Shown in pieces: positions 7,898 to 15,999 of a stretch of DNA of 64,000 bases. The stretch spans positions 62,001-126,000 of the forward strand of contig JAEYMI010000071.1 in NCBI GenBank assembly GCA_023461275.1, read 5' to 3'. This stretch comes from Actinomycetes bacterium (GTDB taxonomy: Bacteria; Actinomycetota; Actinomycetes; Mycobacteriales; Mycobacteriaceae). Positions within the stretch are counted from its first letter, which is position 1, and each line of letters starts with the position of its first letter. The notes beneath the pieces were generated by a model that was not told the origin of the DNA, searched no databases, and worked only from the letters and a program-made list of their open reading frames with translations. Position numbers and translations under genes: made by a program.

Positions 7898-8305
7898 ATG
7901 TCTGTTACGAGCTTTTATCCGGTCCTCCTGTCGAACGACGTCGCGACGACGGCGTCCTTCTATCGCAAGGTGGTTGGTTTCGAGGCGACATTCGAGTCCG
8001 ACTGGTACGTCAGCCTGCGTCTGGACGCGTTCGAGTTGGGGATCGTGGCCCACGACCATCCAACGGTTCCTGACGGGTATCGCGCATTACCTCGTGGGGT
8101 GATCGTGAATCTCGAAGTAGACGACGTCGACGCAGTCCATCGCCGGGTGACCGGCCAATCGGATGTGGAAGTCGTCCTGGCCCTTCGCGACGAAGACTTC
8201 GGGCAACGCCATTTCATCCTGGCCGCTCCCGATGGCGTCCTTCTCGATGTGATCCAGCCGGTGGCGCCCGCCGAGGAATACGCCGAAGCGTACGTCCAAG
8301 CCTGA
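7898..8305 (+). CDS. VOC-superfamily (glyoxalase/bleomycin-resistance-like) protein
   Basis: This 135-residue single-domain VOC protein has paired beta-alpha-beta-beta-beta modules ('FYPVLLSNDVATTASFYRKVVGFEATFESDWYVSL' and 'GVIVNLEVDDVDAVHRRVTG') and ends with 'FILAAPDGVLLDVIQP'. The group includes glyoxalases, ring-cleaving dioxygenases and antibiotic-binding proteins; no specific substrate can be deduced. ATG 7898 is preceded by AGGAG at an 8-base spacing. It is divergent from, and presumably controlled by, the TetR gene. Confidence 0.85.
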   Translation: MSVTSFYPVLLSNDVATTASFYRKVVGFEATFESDWYVSLRLDAFELGIVAHDHPTVPDGYRALPRGVIVNLEVDDVDAVHRRVTGQSDVEVVLALRDEDFGQRHFILAAPDGVLLDVIQPVAPAEEYAEAYVQA

Positions 8306-8379
8306 GTCGTCGCGGCTTCGGTGGCGGCAGCCCCACCAGCCCGCCGCCACAGACACACGCCGGCCACGAGCACTCCGCT

Positions 8380-8700
8380 CATGCCGCGACAGCGGCGTCG
8401 ACACCTCCGCGGCGTAGAAGAATGCCGCGTCGCCCGGTCGGCCGGTCTCGAATGCGGCCTTGTATGCGGCGGCCTGTTCCAACGACTCGAAGCCGTAACG
8501 GTTGACCCGCACTGCGACGCCGGCACCGACGGCTGGCGGACGTCACGTCATCGCTGCCGCCGATCACCCCAGGCACACCCTCGAACAACACGTGTATCAC
8601 CAGGTCTGGCGCAACCAGTCGGGCGTACAGATCCTTCCCTCGACCATCGGCGAACCCGATGCACAGGGAGCAGGGACGAGGACGCCATAGCCGATGGACT
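8380..8700 (-). pseudogene. Frameshifted remnant of an unrecognised coding region
   Basis: The 8306-8812 interval has no intact conserved gene. On the reverse strand, protein-like sequence with GC-rich third positions runs in one frame ('DLYARLVAPDLVIHVLFEG', then 'VPGVIGGSDDVTSAS') and continues one frame over ('VRVNRYGFESLEQAAAY', then 'KAAFETGRPGDAAFFYAAE'), with the switch near 8545-8560. A third frame after ~8400 looks like a hydrophobic C-terminus. This suggests a small gene broken by at least one indel, or a sequencing error. The family is not recognised and boundaries are approximate. Confidence 0.4.
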
Positions 8701-8812
8701 GTGCGTCATCTCACCTGCTCACCGCCTCTGTGACTTCACATCCGACGCCTGCGGTCGGAGCCCGGGTGGCAGATACTTCCCCCGAGAACATCGCAGGGGA
8801 AGTGGGGAGGCG

Positions 8813-9007
8813 ATGATGACCGTTTCAGCGCAGCAACCGTGGTGGCATCGGGGGCCGGTCGAGGACCGCTGCCGGGGTAACCACACGTACGCGGGTGGAT
8901 GCATTTACAACGCCGACGATCCTCGGCGTCCGAGCTATCCGGCCGAACTCCGTCCGGGCAGTCGCATGGACCAGGCGGCCGAAGCCGCCGTCGTCGTCAC
9001 GGATTAA
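8813..9007 (+). CDS. Hypothetical micro-protein with a strong ribosome-binding site
   Basis: A 64-codon ORF starts at ATG 8813 (or ATG 8816), directly preceded by GGGGAGG at good spacing. The product has two cysteines in 'RCRGNHTYAGGCIYN' and is otherwise polar. Its last 11 bases overlap the end of dnaG on the other strand. I do not recognise a family; only the ribosome-binding site and high third-position GC support it. Confidence 0.42.
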   Translation: MMTVSAQQPWWHRGPVEDRCRGNHTYAGGCIYNADDPRRPSYPAELRPGSRMDQAAEAAVVVTD

Positions 9008-10904
9008 CCGGGTCGACGGCCTGTTCGAGGAGACTTCGCCGATAGGCCTCGAGCGCGACGAGGTCACCGAAGACCGCGTTATAGGCATCGGGGTCCTCCC
9101 CCGGCGCCATGCGTCGGAGCTTGGACTTGATGTCGGCGATCTGGGCACCGACCCAGATCTCCTGCAGCCGGGCCAGCACGCTGTGGACGTAGCGAGGAAT
9201 GTTGTCGTCACTGACCGGCAGCGACTCCACCGCGAGTTCGGTCACCAGCGGACCGACCATCGGATCGTCGATGGAATGATGCACCGCACCAACCCATTCG
9301 GCACCACCGACACCCGATGAGGCGCCGCCGAGTCCGGCGATCGACACCCGGATGGCGGCATACGCAGGCTCGCTGAAGCACTCGACCGGAAGTGAATCAA
9401 ACACCGTCCCGGCGATGGCGGGGTACTGCAGCGCCGACTTCAGCGCCTCACGCTGCGGCCACAGCCTGGGGTCGTCGCCTCGGGGCTTCTGATGGACGAC
9501 GGCCCGCCCCTCGGTCGGCTGCGCGGTTGCGCCACCGGATCGCTGTGGGACACGAGACCCCTTGCGGCCGTCTGACTTTGAGCCCTCCTGCCGGACCCGC
9601 TCGACGACCTGCTGAATGTCGTCCCAACCGACCCAGCCGGCCAGTTGACGCGCGTACTCCGCGCGCAATGCGATATCACGGATTCGGGCGACCAGCGGCA
9701 CCGCTTCGCGGAGCGCGCCGACCCGACCTTCGGCGGTATCGAGGTTGTACTTCTTCAGCACACCGCGAATCGCGTACTGAAACATGGGAACTCGACGCGC
9801 GACAAGGTCGCGCACCGCAGCGTCGCCCTGCTGCTGACGCAACTCACACGGGTCCATCCCGTCGGCGGCCACTGCCACGAAGGTCTTACCCGCCACCTCC
9901 TGGTCGCCGTCGAATGCCTTCATCGCGGCCGCCTGCCCGGCCTCGTCACCGTCGAAGGTGTAGATGATGGAGGCGCCGAAGAAACTGTCGTCGATGAGCA
10001 GCCGACGCACCACTTTGAGGTGCTCGTCGCCGAAGGCGGTACCGCACGACGCGACGGCGGTGGTGACGCCGGCCAGGTGCATCGCCATCACGTCCGTGTA
10101 GCCCTCGACGATCACCACCTGGTGGCCCTTGGCGATGTTCTTCTTGGCGTGATCGAGGCCGAACAGCACATGAGACTTCTTGTACAACATGGTTTCTGGC
10201 GTGTTCATGTACTTGCCGAGATTGTCGTCGTCGTAGAGCTTGCGGGCGCCGAACCCGATGATGTCACCGCCGAGATTGCGGATCGGCCAGAGCAGTCGGC
10301 GATGGAACCGGTCAATGGGACCCTGCCGACCCTGTTTCGACAGTCCGGCCGCCTCCAGCTCGGAGAACTCGAAGCCTTGCGACAGCAGCGTCTTGGTCAT
10401 CGTGTCCCAGCCGGCCGGCGCGTAGCCGCAACCGAACTGTTCCGCTGCGGCCGCGTCGAAGTCGCGGTCGGTCAGGTAGCTGCGGGCGATCTGCGCCTCC
10501 GGTGACCGCAACTGCTCGGCGTAGAACTTCTGCGCCGCGGCATTCGCGGCGACCAGCCGGGCGCGCGTGCCGCGATCCCGAACGATGGCGGTGCCGCCAC
10601 CCTCGTAGTGGATCTGATAGCCGATCCGATCGGCGAGCTGCTCGACCGCCTCGACGAAGCTGATGTGCTCCTGCTTCTGCAGGAAGCTGTACACGTCGCC
10701 ACCCTCACCACATCCGAAGCAGTGGAAGTGGCCGTGATTGGGACGCACGTGAAACGACGGCGACTTCTCGTCGTGGAACGGACACAGCCCCTTGAGGCTG
10801 TCGGCACCGGCTCGTCGCAGTGCGACATAGTCCCCGATGATCTCCTCGATCTGTGTCTGCTCGCGGATTGCCGCGATGTCGCGATCGGGGATTCGGCCTG
10901 GCAC
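8997..10904 (-). CDS. dnaG: DNA primase
   Basis: The primase synthesises RNA primers for lagging-strand replication. The N-terminal zinc-binding domain is complete, with 'CPFHDEKSPSFHV' and 'HFHCFGCGEGGD' (a CHC2 site) at residues ~40-65. It is followed by the TOPRIM core ('VVIVEGYTDVMAMHLAG' and 'YTFDGDEAGQAAAMKAF') and a C-terminal DnaB-interacting helical region. I chose GTG 10904 because homology ('GRIPDRDIAAIRE') begins there and gives 635 residues, near the usual actinobacterial length; an upstream in-frame start at 10955 adds an unconserved leader. It stands alone and convergent with the micro-ORF. Confidence 0.96.
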   Translation of the reverse strand: MPGRIPDRDIAAIREQTQIEEIIGDYVALRRAGADSLKGLCPFHDEKSPSFHVRPNHGHFHCFGCGEGGDVYSFLQKQEHISFVEAVEQLADRIGYQIHYEGGGTAIVRDRGTRARLVAANAAAQKFYAEQLRSPEAQIARSYLTDRDFDAAAAEQFGCGYAPAGWDTMTKTLLSQGFEFSELEAAGLSKQGRQGPIDRFHRRLLWPIRNLGGDIIGFGARKLYDDDNLGKYMNTPETMLYKKSHVLFGLDHAKKNIAKGHQVVIVEGYTDVMAMHLAGVTTAVASCGTAFGDEHLKVVRRLLIDDSFFGASIIYTFDGDEAGQAAAMKAFDGDQEVAGKTFVAVAADGMDPCELRQQQGDAAVRDLVARRVPMFQYAIRGVLKKYNLDTAEGRVGALREAVPLVARIRDIALRAEYARQLAGWVGWDDIQQVVERVRQEGSKSDGRKGSRVPQRSGGATAQPTEGRAVVHQKPRGDDPRLWPQREALKSALQYPAIAGTVFDSLPVECFSEPAYAAIRVSIAGLGGASSGVGGAEWVGAVHHSIDDPMVGPLVTELAVESLPVSDDNIPRYVHSVLARLQEIWVGAQIADIKSKLRRMAPGEDPDAYNAVFGDLVALEAYRRSLLEQAVDPVNP

Positions 10905-11189
10905 TTTGACCAGTGTAGTGACCGATGCCCCGACGACGGATCCGGTTGTCCCCAATCCCCCCGATTACGCAATCGGGCCCTCGGAGCGAGCTACAGTTGC
11001 ACGCTTTGTCGGATTCCTAAATATTGTAAATTGCGAACTCGCTAAAACCAATGAAACTTGACGATAGGCGTCTTTAGTTTGCTTTCTCGAATATTTTCCA
11101 GGATCGGGTAGCACTCCGTTGCCATTGCGTACTACCGTCGGAGGCACGGGGCCGCACGCAGCTACGACTGCACAACGAGAGGACGCCGC
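10905..11189. other. AT-rich divergent intergenic region
   Basis: This spacer separates dnaG (leftward) from the secreted hydrolase (rightward). Bases ~11010-11105 are conspicuously AT-rich ('CCTAAATATTGTAAATTG', 'TTTAGTTTGCTTTCTCG') in an otherwise GC-rich window. It presumably holds the promoters of both genes. No RNA gene or clear inverted repeat was found. Confidence 0.5.
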
Positions 11190-12566
11190 ATGCGGCGGAG
11201 CCTGCCAGCTTTAGCATTCCTACTCAGTATTTTCACGTTCTATTTCGGGGTCGCAACATGGGGCGCCACTGCCCCGGCCGCGGCGGCGACGTTTCCGGGA
11301 ACAACTCCGGACACTCGCGTATACACTTTGGCGCCTTTGGATTTCAACGTCGTTCCCACCATGGACGTGGTCCTCAACGGCGCGTGCCTGAAGGCGGGTG
11401 GCCAATGTGCCAAGATTCCCACCCAGGCATCTCTCGACCTCAGCCACGTGCGCGGAGTCGACGGAGAGGTCGGGCCGATTTCGATCGGTTCCGCGACATT
11501 GGACACCCAACTCAAAGCTGACGGAAATAGCACCAAATCCGTCATCTTTGGATATTCGCAGGGTGCCCAGATCGCAGGCTTCTGGCTTCGCAACCGCTCA
11601 AAGGAGCCTGCTGCCAGCCTGTACGCCAATCCCGCCAACACGTCGTTCTTCCTGATCGGCGATCCGGAGAACACCTACGGCGCGCCGTGGACACCTCGCG
11701 TGCCCACCAACACGCCATACCGCGTGACCGAGCTATGGAAGCAGTACGACGGCTGGGCCGACTGGCCTACTCGCCCGAATCCGCTGGCCATCGCCAATGC
11801 GATCGCGGGCCAGATGTACGTCCATCCCACGGCGTACCTCACCATCGATCCGACCGACCCCAAGAACGTCACCTGGACCAACGGAAACATGACGTACATC
11901 CTGGTGCCGAACAAGGACCTGCCCATCGTGCAGCCGCTGCGTTGGATCGGTCTCAACGCCTTGGCCGACACCATGCAGGAGCGGTACCGGCCCATCATCG
12001 AAGCTGCCTATGACCGCCCGGAGACTCAGGAACAGGCCAACAACTACATGGCCACCGGATCACGCTACGGGACAACCAGTTCCGTAGCCGGTGCGGCTAG
12101 CCGCGTCGCGTCCGCGTCGGCGGACAAGGCATTGGCCGCGACTAAGGTATCGGCAGAGTCCGCGGTGCCTGCGCAGCAGGCTGCCGACTCGGGACCGATC
12201 ACCGTCGGCTCGGCCGCGGGCGATTCCGCGTCCACCGGCGGTTCGACTCCGGTGGCGTCGAACAATGCAGCGTCGACCGGTTGGAGCTCGGGTGCGAGCG
12301 CTGCCGGTTCGAGTGCTGGCGGTTCGAGTGCTGGCGGTTCGAGTGCGAGCAGCTGGAGCAGCAACAGCTCGAGCGGTGGTAGCGGCTCGGGTGCGAGCAG
12401 CTCCGGCAGCAGCGGTTCAAGCGGGAGCAGCTCCAGCAACAGCGGTGGCTCCGGCAGTTCGAGCAGCAGCACCGGCAGCTCCGGCTCCGGCAGCTCGAGC
12501 AGCAGCACCGGCAGCTCCGGCGCCAGCAGCTCGAGCTCTGGTTCCACGAGCAGCTCCAGCAAGTGA
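11190..12566 (+). CDS. Secreted PE-PPE-domain serine hydrolase with Ser/Gly-rich tail
   Basis: This 458-residue exported protein starts with a signal peptide (residues 1-~33, hydrophobic core then 'APAAAATFPG'). An alpha/beta-hydrolase PE-PPE domain follows (~38-300); its nucleophile serine lies in 'VIFGYSQGAQIAGFWLRN'. The domain also contains 'SFFLIGDPENTYGAPWTPRVP' and 'YDGWADWPTRPNPLAIANA'. The last ~110 residues are almost entirely Ser, Gly, Ala and Asn, with GSSAG and SSGS repeats, likely a disordered spacer reaching through or attached to the cell envelope. The family includes mycobacterial esterases acting on short acyl esters. The gene is flanked by housekeeping genes and is probably monocistronic. 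Confidence 0.87.
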   Translation: MRRSLPALAFLLSIFTFYFGVATWGATAPAAAATFPGTTPDTRVYTLAPLDFNVVPTMDVVLNGACLKAGGQCAKIPTQASLDLSHVRGVDGEVGPISIGSATLDTQLKADGNSTKSVIFGYSQGAQIAGFWLRNRSKEPAASLYANPANTSFFLIGDPENTYGAPWTPRVPTNTPYRVTELWKQYDGWADWPTRPNPLAIANAIAGQMYVHPTAYLTIDPTDPKNVTWTNGNMTYILVPNKDLPIVQPLRWIGLNALADTMQERYRPIIEAAYDRPETQEQANNYMATGSRYGTTSSVAGAASRVASASADKALAATKVSAESAVPAQQAADSGPITVGSAAGDSASTGGSTPVASNNAASTGWSSGASAAGSSAGGSSAGGSSASSWSSNSSSGGSGSGASSSGSSGSSGSSSSNSGGSGSSSSSTGSSGSGSSSSSTGSSGASSSSSGSTSSSSK

Positions 12567-12627
12567 TCTGACCGTCACTCGCCAGGCGAAAGGGCGATTC
12601 GACCACCGACAAGCACAGCGGCACTTC

Positions 12628-13935
12628 TCATCCCAGATGTGCCTGAACTCCCGAGTTCTGCTTGTCGGTGCGTTCGAGTCGCCCTTCTGTCATGGACGCG
12701 ATCTGATCGACGATCACCCGCAGACGCGCGGCGTCGTCGGAGGCCGCATTCCACATCGGCACAAAGATCGGGTCGAGTCCGCCGGGGGCCGCCTCCATCA
12801 GCCACGCCGCCACGCGGTGGATGCGTTCGCGCTGGCGTTGCTGATTGGCCTTGTGCCGCGTGTTGGAGAAGATGAACCGCAGCGCGAGAGTCTTGAGCAG
12901 TGGCACCTCGGCCGCGACCAGTGGCGGAACCGACAGATCAGCGTCGTACCGGGACACCGAACGCCCGTCGACCACCTGCCGGGTGCCGGTGATGGCCGCT
13001 GACGCGAAGCGTCCGATGAGTTCACTGGTCAACCGCTTCAACGCGACGTACGAATCGAGCGTGCCGTCGAAGACACCGACCGAACGCACGATGTCCATCT
13101 GCGAAAGTCGTTGCGCCGCATCGATCAACGCGTCGGCTTCCAGCTCCGGGAACTCGCGTACACCGATCTCGGCGAGGTCGCGCTGATCCTGCGGGTCGGC
13201 CAGCGACCGCAGGTCGATCCGGTTGGCGATCACGCCGTCCTCGAGGTCGTGCACCGAATAGGCCACATCGTCGGACCAGTCCATGATCTGCGCTTCGATG
13301 CACTGCCGCCGCTCGGGAGCGCCGCGTCGAATCCAGGCCAGGATGTCGGCATCGTCGTCGTAGGCACCGAATTTGGCGCCCGGGCGCGGTCTCGTCCACG
13401 GATACTTCAGGGTCGCGTCCAGCGATGCGCGCGTGAGATTCAGTCCGGCGCTTCGTCCGTCGGCATCGAGCAGTTTGGGTTCCAGGCGCGCCAGGATGCG
13501 CAGGTTCTGCGCGTTGCCCTCGAAACCTCCCGCGGTGGCGGCCACTTCGTCGAGCGCACGCTCACCGTTGTGCCCGTACGGAGGATGACCGATGTCATGG
13601 GCCAGGCCGGCCAGTTCCACCAGATCGGGCTCGGCGCCCAGACCGATGGCGATGCCCCGCCCGATCTGCCCGACCTCCAGTGAATGCGTCAAACGTGTTC
13701 GGGGAGTGTCACCTTCACGCGGACCGACGACCTGAGTCTTGTCCGCCAGCCGGCGGAGAGCGGCCGAATGCAGCACCCTGGCCCGATCACGCGCGTAGTC
13801 ACTGCGGTGATCGGTGCGGGTACCCGGCAGACTCGCCACCTTCTGGGCTTCGGGGACGATTCGCTCCACGGCTTCCTCGCCGTAGAACGCGGTCGGCGGA
13901 ATCGACGTCGACGGCGTGAACGCGGAGCTACTCAA
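12628..13935 (-). CDS. dgt: dGTP triphosphohydrolase-like HD protein
   Basis: This 435-residue HD-domain protein hydrolyses dNTPs to nucleosides and triphosphate. The metal-binding motif is plain: 'RLTHSLEVGQIGR' gives the first His and 'AHDIGHPPYGHNGE' the HD pair, with the distal Asp in 'MDWSDDVAYSVHD'. The start is TTG 13935, inside the last codons of the cold-shock gene (8-bp overlap), so it is translationally coupled to it. Homology starts ~35 residues in, at 'LPGTRTDHRSDYARDRARV'. It occupies the same place near dnaG and glyS as in mycobacteria. Confidence 0.94.
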   Translation of the reverse strand: MSSSAFTPSTSIPPTAFYGEEAVERIVPEAQKVASLPGTRTDHRSDYARDRARVLHSAALRRLADKTQVVGPREGDTPRTRLTHSLEVGQIGRGIAIGLGAEPDLVELAGLAHDIGHPPYGHNGERALDEVAATAGGFEGNAQNLRILARLEPKLLDADGRSAGLNLTRASLDATLKYPWTRPRPGAKFGAYDDDADILAWIRRGAPERRQCIEAQIMDWSDDVAYSVHDLEDGVIANRIDLRSLADPQDQRDLAEIGVREFPELEADALIDAAQRLSQMDIVRSVGVFDGTLDSYVALKRLTSELIGRFASAAITGTRQVVDGRSVSRYDADLSVPPLVAAEVPLLKTLALRFIFSNTRHKANQQRQRERIHRVAAWLMEAAPGGLDPIFVPMWNAASDDAARLRVIVDQIASMTEGRLERTDKQNSGVQAHLG

Positions 13936-14386
13936 TCCATCCCCGGCTGGCCGCCAGATCGAGCACCCGGGATCGGATCGCCACGATCTGCGCAGCGGTC
14001 AGGTCGTCGGAGGCGTCGAGAAGAAGCTCGGTCAGCTCCTCGGACAACGATTCCGAGCCACCGTGCGAACGGCCACGCCGCGGGCGCTCGCCGCGATCGC
14101 GGTCGCCGCCATGAGAGCGGCCGTGGTCGTGGTTGTCACGACGATGCGGGCGTGACGGGGGCGCATCGTCACCGTGCGCCTCCTCGGTCACCGAGACATT
14201 GATCGCCTTGGCGCCACGATCGGTCTCTTCGACGTCGAACTCGACCTTGGCACCCGGCTTGAGCGAACTCTCGTCGATATCGAGATCATTGATGTGCAAG
14301 AACACATCTGCACCACCGGATTCCGGTGCGAGAAAACCGAATCCACGGTTGGCGTCGTAATGGACGACCTTGCCACTGATGGTCAC
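13928..14386 (-). CDS. Cold-shock-domain protein with C-terminal extension
   Basis: This 152-residue protein has an N-terminal cold-shock domain (residues 1-~67, RNP1 'RGFGFLAPESGGADVFLH'), a His/Asp/Arg/Gly-rich linker ('RPHRRDNHDHGRSHGG'), and a helical C-terminal segment ('SEELTELLLDASDDLTAAQ'). Canonical Csp proteins have only ~67 residues; this extended form is common in actinobacteria and probably binds single-stranded RNA. GTG 14386 was chosen because the domain starts there; an in-frame ATG at 14449 adds unconserved residues. It overlaps the dgt start. Confidence 0.9.
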   Translation of the reverse strand: MTISGKVVHYDANRGFGFLAPESGGADVFLHINDLDIDESSLKPGAKVEFDVEETDRGAKAINVSVTEEAHGDDAPPSRPHRRDNHDHGRSHGGDRDRGERPRRGRSHGGSESLSEELTELLLDASDDLTAAQIVAIRSRVLDLAASRGWIE

Positions 14387-14493
14387 GCTGCACTCACTCT
14401 CCTCGTCATACGAACGCGAACCCCTTGTTCGCCGATCGATGACATTCACTTCATCAACTATGGCAGATCACCGCAGGTCGCGCGCATCTGATC

Positions 14494-15882
14494 TCAGACG
14501 CCGAGCAGCTTGCCGCCGAGGTAGGACACCACTTTGTCCAGCGCCACCCGCTCCTGGGACATGGTGTCGCGCTCGCGCACCGTGACCGCCTGATCATCAA
14601 GAGTGTCGAAGTCGACTGTGACACAGAACGGTGTGCCGATCTCGTCCTGCCGGCGATAACGTTTTCCGATGCCCTGCGCGTCGTCGAAGTCGACCGTCCA
14701 GTTCTTGCGCAGTTCGGCAGCGAGGTCACGCGCCTTGGGCGACAGTTTCTCGTTGCGCGACAACGGCAGCACCGCGACCTTGACCGGCGCGAGCCGGCGA
14801 TCGAGCCGCAGAACGGTGCGAGTGTCGATGCCGCCCTTGGCATTCGGCACCTCTTCTTCGGTGTAGGCGTCGCACAGGAACGCCATCAGCGACCGGGTCA
14901 GGCCGGCGGCGGGCTCGATCACGAAGGGCGTGTAGCGCTCACCGGTGGCCTGATCGAAGAACGACAGGTCTTCACCGGAATGCTTCGAGTGTGTCGACAG
15001 GTCGAAGTCGGTGCGGTTGGCGACACCCTCGAGCTCACCCCACGGGTTGCCGGAGAATCCGAACTTGTACTCAACGTCGACGGTGCGCTTGGAGTAGTGC
15101 GACAGCTTCTCTTTCGGATGGTCGTAGAGTCGCAGGTTCTCCGGATCGATTCCGAGGTCGGTGTACCAGTTGAACCGCTGATCGATCCAGTACTGATGCC
15201 ATTCCTCGTCCTCGCCGGGCTTGACGAAGAACTCCATCTCCATCTGCTCGAACTCGCGCGTACGGAAGATGAAGTTGCCGGGGGTGATCTCGTTGCGGAA
15301 GCTCTTGCCGATCTGGGCGATGCCGAACGGCGGCTTCTTGCGCGCGGTGGTCATGACGTTCTTGAAGTTGACGAAGATGCCCTGCGCGGTTTCCGGGCGC
15401 AGATAGTGCAGGCCCTCCTCGTCGTCGACGGGGCCGAGATAGGTCTTCATCAACCCGCTGAACGCCTTGGGTTCGGTCCAGTTTCCCGGCTGACCGGTCT
15501 CGGGGTCGTTGATGTCGGCGAGTCCGTTGGCCGGCGGATGGCCGTGCTTGGCCTCGTACGCCTCGATCAGGTGATCGGCGCGGTAGCGCTTGTGGGTGTG
15601 CAGGGATTCGACGAGCGGGTCGGTGAAGACCTCGACGTGGCCCGATGCCTCCCACACCCGACGCGGCAGGATCACCGAGGAGTCGAGTCCGACGATGTCG
15701 TCGCGGCTGGTCACCATCGAGCGCCACCACTGACGCTTGATGTTCTCCTTCACCTCGACGCCGAGTGGGCCGTAATCCCAGGCGGAGCGGGTTCCGCCGT
15801 AGATCTCGCCGCTGGGAAACACCAGGCCCCGACGCTTGGCGAGGTTGACAACGGCTTCGACGCGGTTGGACTGGGCGGCCAC
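14494..15882 (-). CDS. glyS: Glycine-tRNA ligase (class II, dimeric type)
   Basis: This single-chain glycyl-tRNA synthetase of 462 residues charges tRNA-Gly. The N-terminus is 'VVNLAKRRGLVFPSGEIYGG', then 'WDYGPLGVEVKENIKRQWW'. Class II motif 2 is 'FNFK...FRNEITPGNFIFRTREFEQME' and motif 3 is 'GLTRSLMAFLCDAY'. The anticodon-binding domain closes the protein. The open frame continues ~120 codons upstream, but that part is basic, unconserved and antisense to the next gene's start. GTG 15882, with GGAGA upstream, gives the length usual for mycobacterial homologues. Confidence 0.96.
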   Translation of the reverse strand: MAAQSNRVEAVVNLAKRRGLVFPSGEIYGGTRSAWDYGPLGVEVKENIKRQWWRSMVTSRDDIVGLDSSVILPRRVWEASGHVEVFTDPLVESLHTHKRYRADHLIEAYEAKHGHPPANGLADINDPETGQPGNWTEPKAFSGLMKTYLGPVDDEEGLHYLRPETAQGIFVNFKNVMTTARKKPPFGIAQIGKSFRNEITPGNFIFRTREFEQMEMEFFVKPGEDEEWHQYWIDQRFNWYTDLGIDPENLRLYDHPKEKLSHYSKRTVDVEYKFGFSGNPWGELEGVANRTDFDLSTHSKHSGEDLSFFDQATGERYTPFVIEPAAGLTRSLMAFLCDAYTEEEVPNAKGGIDTRTVLRLDRRLAPVKVAVLPLSRNEKLSPKARDLAAELRKNWTVDFDDAQGIGKRYRRQDEIGTPFCVTVDFDTLDDQAVTVRERDTMSQERVALDKVVSYLGGKLLGV

Positions 15883-15999
15883 GATTAACTGATCTCCGTT
15901 ACGTAAGACAATGCGGGGTGGGTACCGGCCGTGCGCAGACCTGCTGAACACACGACAACCCTTACAGGGTAGCCGTCGGGCCCAACTACCCTGGCGCGA

